26,391 nt of DNA from Bacillota bacterium (lineage in GTDB: Bacteria; Bacillota; Clostridia; Clostridiales; Clostridiaceae): NCBI GenBank assembly GCA_023399035.1, contig JAEWQX010000106.1, forward strand, positions 1 to 26,391, in the 5' to 3' direction. The position numbers were made by a program, and so were the translations under genes. The notes beneath the pieces were generated by a model. It was not told the DNA's origin. It did not search any database and saw nothing but the letters and a program-made list of their open reading frames with translations. Shown piece after piece: positions 14,326 to 22,132 of the stretch (the stretch's first letter is position 1; the number at the start of each line of letters is the position of its first letter).

Positions 14326-14772
14326 ATGGATAAAATAGATTACAAGATTATAGAGCTGCTTCAGGAAAATGCCAGATATCCATTAAAGCATCTTGCGGAA
14401 GAAGTATTTTTATCAACACCAGCAGTTTCGGCACGTATTGAAAAATTAGAGGAGGCAGGAGTTATTACAGGATATTCTGCACAGCTTGATTTACTTAAGC
14501 TAGGCTATAATATAAAAGCTTTTATCAACCTAGAAATGTCTCCAAAGCAAAAGGTAGAGTTTTATCCATTTATAGCTGCATGTCCAAATGTACTTGAATG
14601 TAACTGTGTCACAGGAAAATATTCTATGCTCATAAAAGTTGCTTATCATACAACACTTGAACTTGATGCATTTATAGGTGAACTGCAGAAATTTGGAAAT
14701 ACTGAAACACAGATAGTCTTTTCAACAGCTGTTGAACATAGAGGAATAAGTTTAAAAGCAGAATGTGAATAA
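14326..14772 (+). CDS. Lrp/AsnC-family transcription regulator
   Basis: 148 aa, the usual Lrp/AsnC length. The start is ATG 14326 with AGAGGGG 5 nt upstream; the 17 codons further up overlap the hairpin and are not translated-looking. Residues 1-60 are the winged helix-turn-helix (MDKIDYKIIELLQENARYPL, AEEVFLSTPAVSARIEKLEE, GVITGYSA). Residues 65-148 are the RAM ligand/oligomer domain (CPNVLECNCVTGKYSMLIKV, then FSTAVEHRGI). Such regulators bind amino acids as octamers or dimers and control amino-acid metabolism or transport. No target gene is obvious next to it. The effector cannot be deduced from the sequence. Confidence 0.92.
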   Translation: MDKIDYKIIELLQENARYPLKHLAEEVFLSTPAVSARIEKLEEAGVITGYSAQLDLLKLGYNIKAFINLEMSPKQKVEFYPFIAACPNVLECNCVTGKYSMLIKVAYHTTLELDAFIGELQKFGNTETQIVFSTAVEHRGISLKAECE

Positions 14773-14796
14773 TAACTTAATGTATAATATATGAGT

Positions 14797-14808
14797 TGTA
14801 TTAATACA
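14797..14808. repeat. 12-bp perfect palindrome after the Lrp/AsnC gene
   Basis: TGTATTAATACA lies 9 nt after a TATAAT (14783-14788). The arrangement could be a -10 with an operator, or chance in AT-rich DNA. Confidence 0.25.
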
Positions 14809-14910
14809 TTTATAAAAAGAATTGTAAGAATTAAGCTGATAAATCATTATTTATTGGTATAAAAATAAAAAGGTCAGGAATAGACAGGCAATAAATATTA
14901 AGGTATTGAA

Positions 14911-15042
14911 ATGATTAATAAGATAAAAAATATTTTTAAATTCCTTTTTCAGATGCTAGAAATTGATATCGTCAGAATAGTTATTTTTTCTATAATTACA
15001 GTATTATTTTTAATTGCTTTTGTACATAGAATTAGTCTATGA
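14911..15042 (+). CDS. Candidate 43-aa single-pass membrane peptide
   Basis: 43 codons in a 416-bp gap. An AAGG ribosome site is 8 nt before the ATG. Residues 1-15 are basic and amphipathic (MINKIKNIFKFLFQ), and residues 21-38 form one transmembrane helix (VRIVIFSIITVLFLIAFV), ending in HRISL. This layout is shared by many small membrane proteins and by type I toxin peptides, but no antitoxin RNA can be shown. No family is recognised; coding is plausible, not proven. Confidence 0.45.
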   Translation: MINKIKNIFKFLFQMLEIDIVRIVIFSIITVLFLIAFVHRISL

Positions 15043-15188
15043 ATTATCAAGGGAGATCTTGGATGAAGTAATAAAACAGCAACTTGTCTCATAAACTTAT
15101 ATTAGTAAAATATTGACTAATGGTCTGCTTAAAAATAATTGATACAAATTAGATTATTATGTCAAATTAATAATAAGGAGGAGATATT

Positions 15189-15419
15189 GTGACTGAGTAT
15201 GAAGAAAAGCTTAATGAAAATAAGAACATAATACTGAGGAACATCCAACAAGGGAAGCAGGCAGGAGTAAATAAGGTATCAGCTGTATTTGCAGTAAGCA
15301 AGCGTGATGAATTAAGAAAGAATATGGTTACAGATTTAGCTGTATGGCTCATAACAAGCGGATATAAAGTTTCTTTAAAAGAAGGGGAATTAGAAATATT
15401 AACTATAGAATGGGAATGA
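15189..15419 (+). CDS. Unknown small protein (76 aa, GTG start)
   Basis: An AAGGAGGAG ribosome site directly precedes the GTG start at a good distance. The sequence is helical at the N-terminus (EYEEKLNENKNIILRNIQQG), with a basic middle (SKRDELRKNM), and ends in a strand pair (YKVSLKEGELEILTIEWE). It is soluble, with no cysteine or membrane segment. I do not recognise the family. A perfect terminator lies about 100 nt downstream. Confidence 0.75.
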   Translation: MTEYEEKLNENKNIILRNIQQGKQAGVNKVSAVFAVSKRDELRKNMVTDLAVWLITSGYKVSLKEGELEILTIEWE

Positions 15420-15779
15420 GTCAGATTTAATTAACATATTGGATTGAAAATATTATTAGTCTTTGTATATCTTACATAAACTGAGGAGATATACTATTAC
15501 ACTTAGTTATTGATATTAAGAGGCAGTTTTATTGGAAACAATAAAACTGCCTTTTAAATTTATATTGAAAATTCCTAAGTATTTCTGAATTTAATAGACT
15601 TTTATATATATCTATATTTCAGAAATATACAATATGTATTTTAAGATAGTATAATGTAATTAATTATATTATTATTGTGAAATGCATATTATCAGCATAT
15701 ACTATAAAGGATAAAATGATAATAAGATAATTTTTGAATATAATATTTAAATGAATTGCTGTTTCAGGAGGAAATATTT
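15420..15779 (+). other. Intergenic region before the thioredoxin reductase gene
   Basis: 360 nt without a gene that I can support. Apart from the terminator above it holds a perfect 10-bp inverted repeat (15580-15589 with 15618-15627, 28-nt loop, no T-run). It also holds an AT-rich stretch with several -10-like hexamers, among which I cannot pick a promoter. Confidence 0.5.
15521..15555 (+). terminator. Strong intrinsic terminator with GAAA tetraloop
   Basis: A perfect 14-bp stem (15521-15534 with 15539-15552), GAAA loop (15535-15538), then T. Confidence 0.93.
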
Positions 15780-16655
15780 ATGGATGAAAGATATGATATA
15801 GCTATTGTAGGAAGTGGTCCTGCAGGACTTTCAGCAGCGTTAAATGCTAAAATAAGAAAAAAGAAATTTATTCTTTTTGGAAATGATGAATTGAGCGGAA
15901 AATTAGTTAAAGCTCAGAAAATAAATAATTATCTTGGCTTTTTTGGTATGAGCGGCCGTGAGATAAAAGAGCAGTTTGAAAATCATATAAAATCAATGGA
16001 TATAGAAATTACAAATGAGAGAATTAACAATATATATTCAATGGGTGATTATTTTGCATTGATGGCAAATGACAAGGCATATGAAGCAAAGACTGTAATT
16101 CTTGCTACAGGAGTAAACTTTGGAAAGCCGTTTGAAGGAGAAGAAAGACTGCTTGGGAGAGGTGTAGGATACTGTGCAACATGTGATGCGCCCTTATATA
16201 AAAACAAGGTGGTTACAATCATTGCATATAATAAAAAGGAAGAAAGCGAGGCTGATTTTGTAGCTTCTATTGCTTCAAAGGTTTACTATATACCTATGTA
16301 TTCTGAAAATGTTGAGGTAGATTCAAGAATAGAAGTTGTTAAGGGAGTGCCTTTAAAAATAGAGGGAGAAAACAGTGTGAAAAAGCTTATTCTTAAGGAT
16401 AGGGAAATTGAAACTGATGGATTATTTATATTGAGAGAAAGTGTATCACCAGGTCAGCTTGTTCCAGGATTGAAGGTTGTTGATAACCATGTTGAAGTTG
16501 ACAGGCTGATGAAGACTAATTTAAGTGGATGTTTTGCAGCAGGAGATATAGTAGGAGTGCCATATCAATATATTAAAGCTGCTGGTGAAGGTAATATAGC
16601 AGCACTTTCAGCAGTATCATATTTAGATAATATGGTCAAAAAGCAGAATATATAA
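15780..16655 (+). CDS. Flavin thioredoxin reductase, ferredoxin-dependent type (FFTR-like)
   Basis: 291 aa. The start is ATG 15780 with CAGGAGG 7 nt upstream; the frame opens eight codons earlier without a better site. The FAD-binding motif G11-S-G-P-A-G16 and the C-terminal CFAAGDIVGVPYQYIKAAGEGN are intact, and the redox pair is C132-A-T-C135. In NADPH-dependent TrxB a GGGxSA motif and an HRR loop follow the CxxC. Here the region reads VVTIIAYNKKEESEADF and YYIPMY, so both NADPH elements are lost. This matches the published clostridial ferredoxin-dependent flavin thioredoxin reductases, which take electrons from ferredoxin. It would reduce thioredoxin or a related partner in the cytoplasm; no thioredoxin gene is adjacent. 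The type assignment is an inference from the missing motifs. Confidence 0.85.
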   Translation: MDERYDIAIVGSGPAGLSAALNAKIRKKKFILFGNDELSGKLVKAQKINNYLGFFGMSGREIKEQFENHIKSMDIEITNERINNIYSMGDYFALMANDKAYEAKTVILATGVNFGKPFEGEERLLGRGVGYCATCDAPLYKNKVVTIIAYNKKEESEADFVASIASKVYYIPMYSENVEVDSRIEVVKGVPLKIEGENSVKKLILKDREIETDGLFILRESVSPGQLVPGLKVVDNHVEVDRLMKTNLSGCFAAGDIVGVPYQYIKAAGEGNIAALSAVSYLDNMVKKQNI

Positions 16656-16683
16656 ATAACATAAAAATTAAGCTATAATTTAG

Positions 16684-16724
16684 AACTGTACATATTGTAA
16701 AAAGACATTATGTGCAGTTTTTTT
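16684..16724 (+). terminator. Intrinsic terminator after the thioredoxin reductase gene
   Basis: An 11-bp stem with one G-U pair (16684-16694 with 16709-16719) followed by seven T. Confidence 0.85.
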
Positions 16725-16822
16725 ATTATTGAATTTATTAGAATAAATTTTATTTATTTGATAGTAAATTTTAAGAGAAAATTAAAGTTTAATAAGAGAT
16801 TATATATTATATTAAGTTATAT

Positions 16823-16851
16823 TAGATAAATGAATGTTATTATGCTAATAT
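16823..16851 (+). promoter_or_regulatory. Candidate promoter of the dynamin-like operon
   Basis: Extended -10 TGCTAATAT (hexamer 16846-16851) with a weak -35 TAGATA (16823-16828) at 17 bp. The predicted leader is about 30 nt. A TATAAT nearer the gene is too close to the start codon. Confidence 0.4.
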
Positions 16852-16889
16852 AGAATTAATGATAGATAATATAATTTGTGGAGATAACT

Positions 16890-19499
16890 ATGGAAAGAGA
16901 TAATTATATTTTAAGTATAATCAATGAAATAATAGATATATTACAAAAAAATGATTATACACGTGAAAGATACTCTAATGATGTTGAATGGCTTAATGAA
17001 AAAGCAAAGTTTATCAGAAGGAATATTGTACGTGTAGCTATTATGGGAATAACCAGCAGTGGAAAGTCAACTCTGGTTAATGCACTTCTTCAAGAAAAGC
17101 TGCTGCCTGTAGCAATTAAGCCAAGTTCAAGTATAATTATTACATGTTCTAAAGGAAGTGTGAGACAGGCTACTATATATTTCAATGATAAGAATCCATT
17201 AATATTAAGGGGACAGGAATTAAATGAAGAAAATATAGGAAAATACTGCGATGAAAGCAGAAATCCTGATAATGAACTTGAAGTATCTCAGATAGACATA
17301 ACAAGTCCATTATTTATGCTGGATGAAAATATACATATTATAGACAGCCCAGGTCTTGATGCCTGTGACTTAGAAATACATGAAAAGGTAACTATGGAAA
17401 TACTTCTTCCTACAATAGACATATGTTTATTTCTTACAACTGTAAAAGCAAATAGTGATGAGATAAACTCAGAAAAAATGAGAATAGTACATAGACGAGG
17501 AAAACAGATAGTACTTGCTCAGAATATGATTGACTCAATTGAAGAGAAGATAGGAAAAAATGGACTTGTTGAGGAAAGTAAAATTGATATATTAAGAAAG
17601 CATAAAAAGAGAGGAGAGAACCTTCTTAAAAGTGCACTTAATGATTCAATATCAAAGAATAGGATAAGCGAAAATGATGAGCAGAAGTTACATGCTGCTA
17701 GTTTTGAAGTAGTTCAGATTTCAGCTCTGAATGCCCTTAAAGGAATTGTCAATAAAGATGATAAATTATATGAAAAATCTAATTTTGATGAATTCATAAA
17801 AAGCATAGAAAACTGTGTTGAAAGGCTTACGCCAGGAATAAACAGACAGAGAGGAATTAGTTTAATAAGTAAAATTGAAAGCATAATAAAGACAGATAAA
17901 GAAATCATAGATGAAAGTAATGGAAAGCAGATCATGAATGAGAGCATCATAACCAAAAAGGAAATTGATGATGCTTTTAAAAACTTTAAGAAGCTTAAAG
18001 AAGAAGTTACTTTAAAGATTGAAAATATTGACGGGATATTATATGAATGCATAAATAATATAAAAAATACTAAGAATTATGATTTAAAATCTTATGATAG
18101 AATAATAAACAGGATCAATAAGGAAAATGAGCAGATTGAAGAAGAAATACTTTTAACTGTAAAGGCTTGTGAGTATAAGAAAAATGAACTCTACAGAAAG
18201 CTCAATATGGACAGTATATACAGTTATGCTCTTCCAAGCATGAATTATGAAAGTGTTCAGGTTATGCATAAGTATGAAGAAAAAAAAGAAATCATAAAAA
18301 AGAATGGTGTTTTAAATAAGGGGAAGAGGCTGTTTTCTAATGTTTTTGATAAAAGATGGGGGTATGAAGAAAAAATCCTTGATGAAAAAGTTATAGATAA
18401 GGCTGCTACTATAAAAAGGTTGGAAAATGTATGTGATGTAAACAGGGTTAAATATGTGAGTATATTAAGGGAATGGACAAAACAATACACAAGATCAATA
18501 AATCTTTTTTATAATGAGGTGAGCAGGCGTGAAAAGGAATTAAATGAAAAGAAGAATCAGGCTATAGAAATATCACACATTGAAAAGATATTTAGTGACC
18601 TTGAAAAAATCAAGGATGACCTCGTTTTAAGGAAAAAACCAACACAGCAGGAATTAGAGGAAGCAGCATTATTAAACGATAGAAGAGCCTTAAACGATAT
18701 CCATAAAAATGATGAATTTAAAACTGTAAGAAGTGTTATAGATAAAAATAGCTACAACATGTATAAAATAATAAGTAATATATGTGAAAAAAATTATATG
18801 CTTGTAGGAAATTATATAAATAATGAAGTTAGTCAAATTCTTAATGAAAAAGCTAAAAATTTATTCTGGACATGGGATGAAGATGCAGCAGTAAGATTTA
18901 TATCAAGAATATGTGGGACGTATTTATCAAATGAACAAATAAATGAACTTAAGGAAAGTGGAGTTTATAGATATAGAGATATAACTGTTGTATATGAAAA
19001 TAATGTAAATAAAATAAGGCTTTATGAAAAACTTAAATCAATTTATGGTGACAGCTATAATATATACCTTATATTTAATGGAATTCAGATAGCTAATTCT
19101 GAAAAATATATACTTAGCAATGTTAATTTAAAAGAATTTTTAGAATATAACAATTCAGTTATGAATATGGTGGTCGATTCATATAAGGAATTTTATATTG
19201 GAAATAATGTTAAGGAGCTGATGATTGAAGCTGATGTATTGAAACAAAAGGTTATAAGAAAATTTGGCATAAATAAAATTGGAAAAATTCTTATAAATTC
19301 AAAAAATCCAATATACAATATGACACTTATTGAATGTCAAAATAAAACAAACTTTGTTATAAGCACTTATAAAAAGATAAAAGAAGATATTATAGGAAAT
19401 CTTCTATCTCGGGGAGAAGAAGAAAAAGAGACAATAGAAGAAATTTTAAGCTTTTTCTTAGAAAATGGACAAAATATGGAGGAGAACCATGGAAGATAA
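16890..19499 (+). CDS. Large dynamin-like GTPase (operon gene 1, 869 aa)
   Basis: The start is ATG 16890, with TGGAG 6 nt before it. The N-terminal 280 residues are a dynamin-type G domain: P-loop G53-ITSSGKST61, a PSSSIIITC switch-I region, G3 D152-S-P-G155, and a G4-like QN212-MID215 (canonical N/TKxD has K where this has M). The remaining 590 residues are mostly long helices and predicted coiled coil, as in dynamin stalks. A basic-aromatic segment near 478-496 (KGKRLFSNVFDKRWG) could touch membrane. A more compact region lies at the C-terminus. No transmembrane helix or hydrophobic paddle is seen. Expected role: GTP-driven assembly with its operon partners at a membrane. The stop codon lies inside the next gene (11-nt overlap), so the two are translationally coupled. 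The precise family is not recognised. Confidence 0.88.
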   Translation: MERDNYILSIINEIIDILQKNDYTRERYSNDVEWLNEKAKFIRRNIVRVAIMGITSSGKSTLVNALLQEKLLPVAIKPSSSIIITCSKGSVRQATIYFNDKNPLILRGQELNEENIGKYCDESRNPDNELEVSQIDITSPLFMLDENIHIIDSPGLDACDLEIHEKVTMEILLPTIDICLFLTTVKANSDEINSEKMRIVHRRGKQIVLAQNMIDSIEEKIGKNGLVEESKIDILRKHKKRGENLLKSALNDSISKNRISENDEQKLHAASFEVVQISALNALKGIVNKDDKLYEKSNFDEFIKSIENCVERLTPGINRQRGISLISKIESIIKTDKEIIDESNGKQIMNESIITKKEIDDAFKNFKKLKEEVTLKIENIDGILYECINNIKNTKNYDLKSYDRIINRINKENEQIEEEILLTVKACEYKKNELYRKLNMDSIYSYALPSMNYESVQVMHKYEEKKEIIKKNGVLNKGKRLFSNVFDKRWGYEEKILDEKVIDKAATIKRLENVCDVNRVKYVSILREWTKQYTRSINLFYNEVSRREKELNEKKNQAIEISHIEKIFSDLEKIKDDLVLRKKPTQQELEEAALLNDRRALNDIHKNDEFKTVRSVIDKNSYNMYKIISNICEKNYMLVGNYINNEVSQILNEKAKNLFWTWDEDAAVRFISRICGTYLSNEQINELKESGVYRYRDITVVYENNVNKIRLYEKLKSIYGDSYNIYLIFNGIQIANSEKYILSNVNLKEFLEYNNSVMNMVVDSYKEFYIGNNVKELMIEADVLKQKVIRKFGINKIGKILINSKNPIYNMTLIECQNKTNFVISTYKKIKEDIIGNLLSRGEEEKETIEEILSFFLENGQNMEENHGR

Positions 19500-20295
19500 A
19501 TCAATTTTAATACAATGTGATGAAATGACAAAAAATATGATGGGTGAACTTCAGGAGGATATGATAGATTCATTATCAAAAGTATCAAAAACAATGACTG
19601 CTGAAGTAGTTGAAAAGATGAAGCCTATGGAAAAAAAGATAAATGATCTGAAAAAGGAACTGGGAGATTTTCTTGATGATAACGAAGAATTTCAGGAAAT
19701 GATTGAAAGCCTTAACGGAAGCATGGACAGTATTACAAAGAGTATTGAAAAAACTATAGAATCATCCATAATGAAAGTTATTGGTGAACATAGCACAGTG
19801 ATTGCAGAACGTAATAAATCATTTAATGAAAGTCTTCATAAGTTAATGGAAGATACTCAGAGCATAAAAGACAGCTTTGAAAATTCAAATAATATGATAT
19901 GTGATGAACTGAAAAAACTGGATTTTAAGCTTGAAAACATGACATTTGAACAGCTTGAAGATAAGCTTGCTATCCTTGGAATAAAGATAGTCAAGGATGC
20001 ATCAAAGAATAAGGATGAATTACTAGGGAAGATTGAAAACATAAAAACTGATGAAATAGAGCATAAGCTGAATGGGATCGAACAGGAAATGGAGAGTAAT
20101 TTCTTCAGCAATAAGCAGCTTATGTGTGAAAAATTTAGCGGATTAAGCGATAAGATAGATGAAAAAGAACTGCTTATAAAGATAATACATGGATATGAAA
20201 ATGAACTTAGTGAAAAGATAAAGAATATACAAGAAGAAGTAGAATGGGGAAACAGATCATTCTTTGCAAGAATTTTTGGAAAGAAAAGAGATTAG
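19489..20295 (+). CDS. Coiled-coil protein of the dynamin-like operon (gene 2)
   Basis: 268 aa from ATG 19489 with GGAGGAG 7 nt upstream; the longer frame to 19465 has no ribosome site. It is almost wholly coiled coil, rich in K, E, S and M with heptad spacing (MKPMEKKINDLKKELGDFL, LNGSMDSITKSIEKTIES, LKKLDFKLENMTFEQLEDKL). There is no enzymatic motif and no signal peptide. It ends in a short aromatic-basic tail (WGNRSFFARIFGKKRD) that looks like a membrane- or protein-docking helix. Its position between GTPases and its overlap with gene 1 suggest a stoichiometric partner: an adaptor or tether linking GTPase 1 to the other two. No homologue is recognised. Confidence 0.82.
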   Translation: MEDKSILIQCDEMTKNMMGELQEDMIDSLSKVSKTMTAEVVEKMKPMEKKINDLKKELGDFLDDNEEFQEMIESLNGSMDSITKSIEKTIESSIMKVIGEHSTVIAERNKSFNESLHKLMEDTQSIKDSFENSNNMICDELKKLDFKLENMTFEQLEDKLAILGIKIVKDASKNKDELLGKIENIKTDEIEHKLNGIEQEMESNFFSNKQLMCEKFSGLSDKIDEKELLIKIIHGYENELSEKIKNIQEEVEWGNRSFFARIFGKKRD

Positions 20296-20323
20296 CATGG
20301 AATAAAAAGAGGAGAGAAATATA

Positions 20324-22102
20324 ATGACATATATTGATATAATTAATGATTCAAGATTTAATGAATTATTAAGAAAGTATATGAATGAAAATACAGAGTT
20401 TGATTATAAAGAATACTTTGAGCATTTCATAGAAAATCTAAATAAAAAGGAAATATTCATACCTGTTCTTGGAATACAAGGGGCAGGGAAAAGCAGTTTC
20501 CTTAATTCTATTCTAATGAATGAAAATGTTCTTCCAACAGATGTAGATGAGACAACATGTGTTCCAGTAGAAGTCTATTATGGAGAAAATACTGACGAAG
20601 CAGAAGTTCATTTCATAGGAAAGCCAAAGGAAAAGATTAAGGTGGCAGATTTGGAAAAGTATGTTCATAATGATTATAATCCTGCAAATGAACTTGGGGT
20701 AAATAAGATTGTTCTATATAATGACAGTGAAATATTAAAGGATAATTTAGTTCTTGTTGACCTTCCAGGAGTAGGAAGCCTTACTCCAGAAAATCAGAAG
20801 ACTACTTTAGATTATGTAAATAAACTTGTGGCAGGAATTTTCATGATAAGGACCAATCCGCCCATAACAAGAACTGAAAAGAACTTCATAAGTGCATTGT
20901 GGCCTAAATTATCCAACACAATATTCGTTCAGAACAAATGGAATGATGAGAGTATGGAAGATGCAGAAGATGCAAGGGATCATAATGAGGGTGTTCTCAA
21001 TGGAATAAGCAGTTCATATAAGGAAGACCGATATGTTAAAGTAAATATAGTGAATGTTTATGAAGCAGTAAAAGGAAAATTCACAAATGATGATAAATTA
21101 TATAGGGAGTCAGGCATAGAAAGTGTTTTAGAAGAAATAAAGAATATTTCAGTAAGGTACAATAGTTCTCTTATGGACACTCTTGAGGGGAAAATAGATG
21201 ATGTCTTAAATGGTATAAACGACAGAATTGAAAATTATATATCTGCTTCAATGAATAAGGCTAGTGAAAATGAACTTGAAAAGTCAAGAAAAGTAAGAGA
21301 AATCAAGGATATATTATCACAAAATAAAGAATACTTTAAGAATATAAGATCTTATGCATATGATAGAATGGATGCTATAATTGATGAATCGTATTACATC
21401 ATAAGATATAATATGGATGAATTGAGACATGATTTAAAGAGAATAATAAATAAAGGAATCGTTGATGGTGAACTTCTGAGCTCAATATATAGGGAAATGT
21501 CCGATAAAGCTATAAACAATATTATGGAAGAAGTATTGAATATAACCAGCGAACTTGTGCGTAATCTTAATAGTAAAATTCAATATATAACCATTAAAGG
21601 TTTTGATGGAACATATGAAAATATATCATTTTTTAATAAGAAGAGTACAGTGAAGTTTGAAAAAACACTTCCATCAATTTTAGGTGTTAGTTCAGGACTT
21701 ATTGGTGCTGTAGGTGCAGCAGGAAGTCTTGGAGGACCTCTTGGGATATTGATAGGTATGGGGATAGGTCTTGCATTTTCAATAATTGGTGAAAATATAA
21801 GAAAAGAAATACTTCATACAAGAGCAAATTATACGATAAAAGACTTAGAGCCTATGATTGAATATCTTGAAAATTACCTTAAGGAAGAAGTAATAGATGA
21901 CCTTAGAGCAAAACAGGAGGAAGTAGATAATTCAATCAAAAAACTAAGAAAACAAATTGAAAAAACTTTTAAAGAAGATATTATTAATATAGAAGAACAG
22001 TATGAAAAAGACTATAATGAAAATCATACTCTTTTATTTGAAGAGGATTTAAGAACTCTTAGAGATTTAAAGGAAAGTTTAAAAAGGAGCACACAACATT
22101 AG
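20324..22102 (+). CDS. Dynamin-like GTPase with membrane paddle (operon gene 3, 592 aa)
   Basis: The ribosome site AGAGGAGAG lies 7-8 nt before the ATG, 28 nt after gene 2. G-domain motifs: P-loop G50-IQGAGKS-S58, switch-I TTCVPVEV, G3 D146-LPG149, G4 N204-KWN207 (D replaced by N, with D next to it). Helical stalk segments flank a glycine-rich hydrophobic stretch at about 449-493 (ILGVSSGLIGAVGAAGSLGG, then ILIGMGIGLAFSIIG). This is the position and character of the lipid-inserting paddle of bacterial dynamin-like proteins such as BDLP, LeoA or DynA. The C-terminal 90 residues return to coiled coil. This is the member most likely to bind and reshape membrane directly. Known bacterial dynamins act in membrane repair, fusion or anti-phage response; which applies here is unknown. 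Confidence 0.9.
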   Translation: MTYIDIINDSRFNELLRKYMNENTEFDYKEYFEHFIENLNKKEIFIPVLGIQGAGKSSFLNSILMNENVLPTDVDETTCVPVEVYYGENTDEAEVHFIGKPKEKIKVADLEKYVHNDYNPANELGVNKIVLYNDSEILKDNLVLVDLPGVGSLTPENQKTTLDYVNKLVAGIFMIRTNPPITRTEKNFISALWPKLSNTIFVQNKWNDESMEDAEDARDHNEGVLNGISSSYKEDRYVKVNIVNVYEAVKGKFTNDDKLYRESGIESVLEEIKNISVRYNSSLMDTLEGKIDDVLNGINDRIENYISASMNKASENELEKSRKVREIKDILSQNKEYFKNIRSYAYDRMDAIIDESYYIIRYNMDELRHDLKRIINKGIVDGELLSSIYREMSDKAINNIMEEVLNITSELVRNLNSKIQYITIKGFDGTYENISFFNKKSTVKFEKTLPSILGVSSGLIGAVGAAGSLGGPLGILIGMGIGLAFSIIGENIRKEILHTRANYTIKDLEPMIEYLENYLKEEVIDDLRAKQEEVDNSIKKLRKQIEKTFKEDIINIEEQYEKDYNENHTLLFEEDLRTLRDLKESLKRSTQH

Positions 22103-22132
22103 CTCTAGTCTAGAAAAAGGGAGAGAATAGAC

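Noticed and set aside
14241..14326. Possible T-box or other riboswitch before the Lrp/AsnC gene
   Set aside because: No T-box sequence, specifier loop or known aptamer core is visible; only a simple hairpin.
16862..16876. TATAAT immediately before the first dynamin-like gene as a promoter
   Set aside because: It would start the RNA at or inside the ribosome site; the extended -10 at 16846 is better placed.
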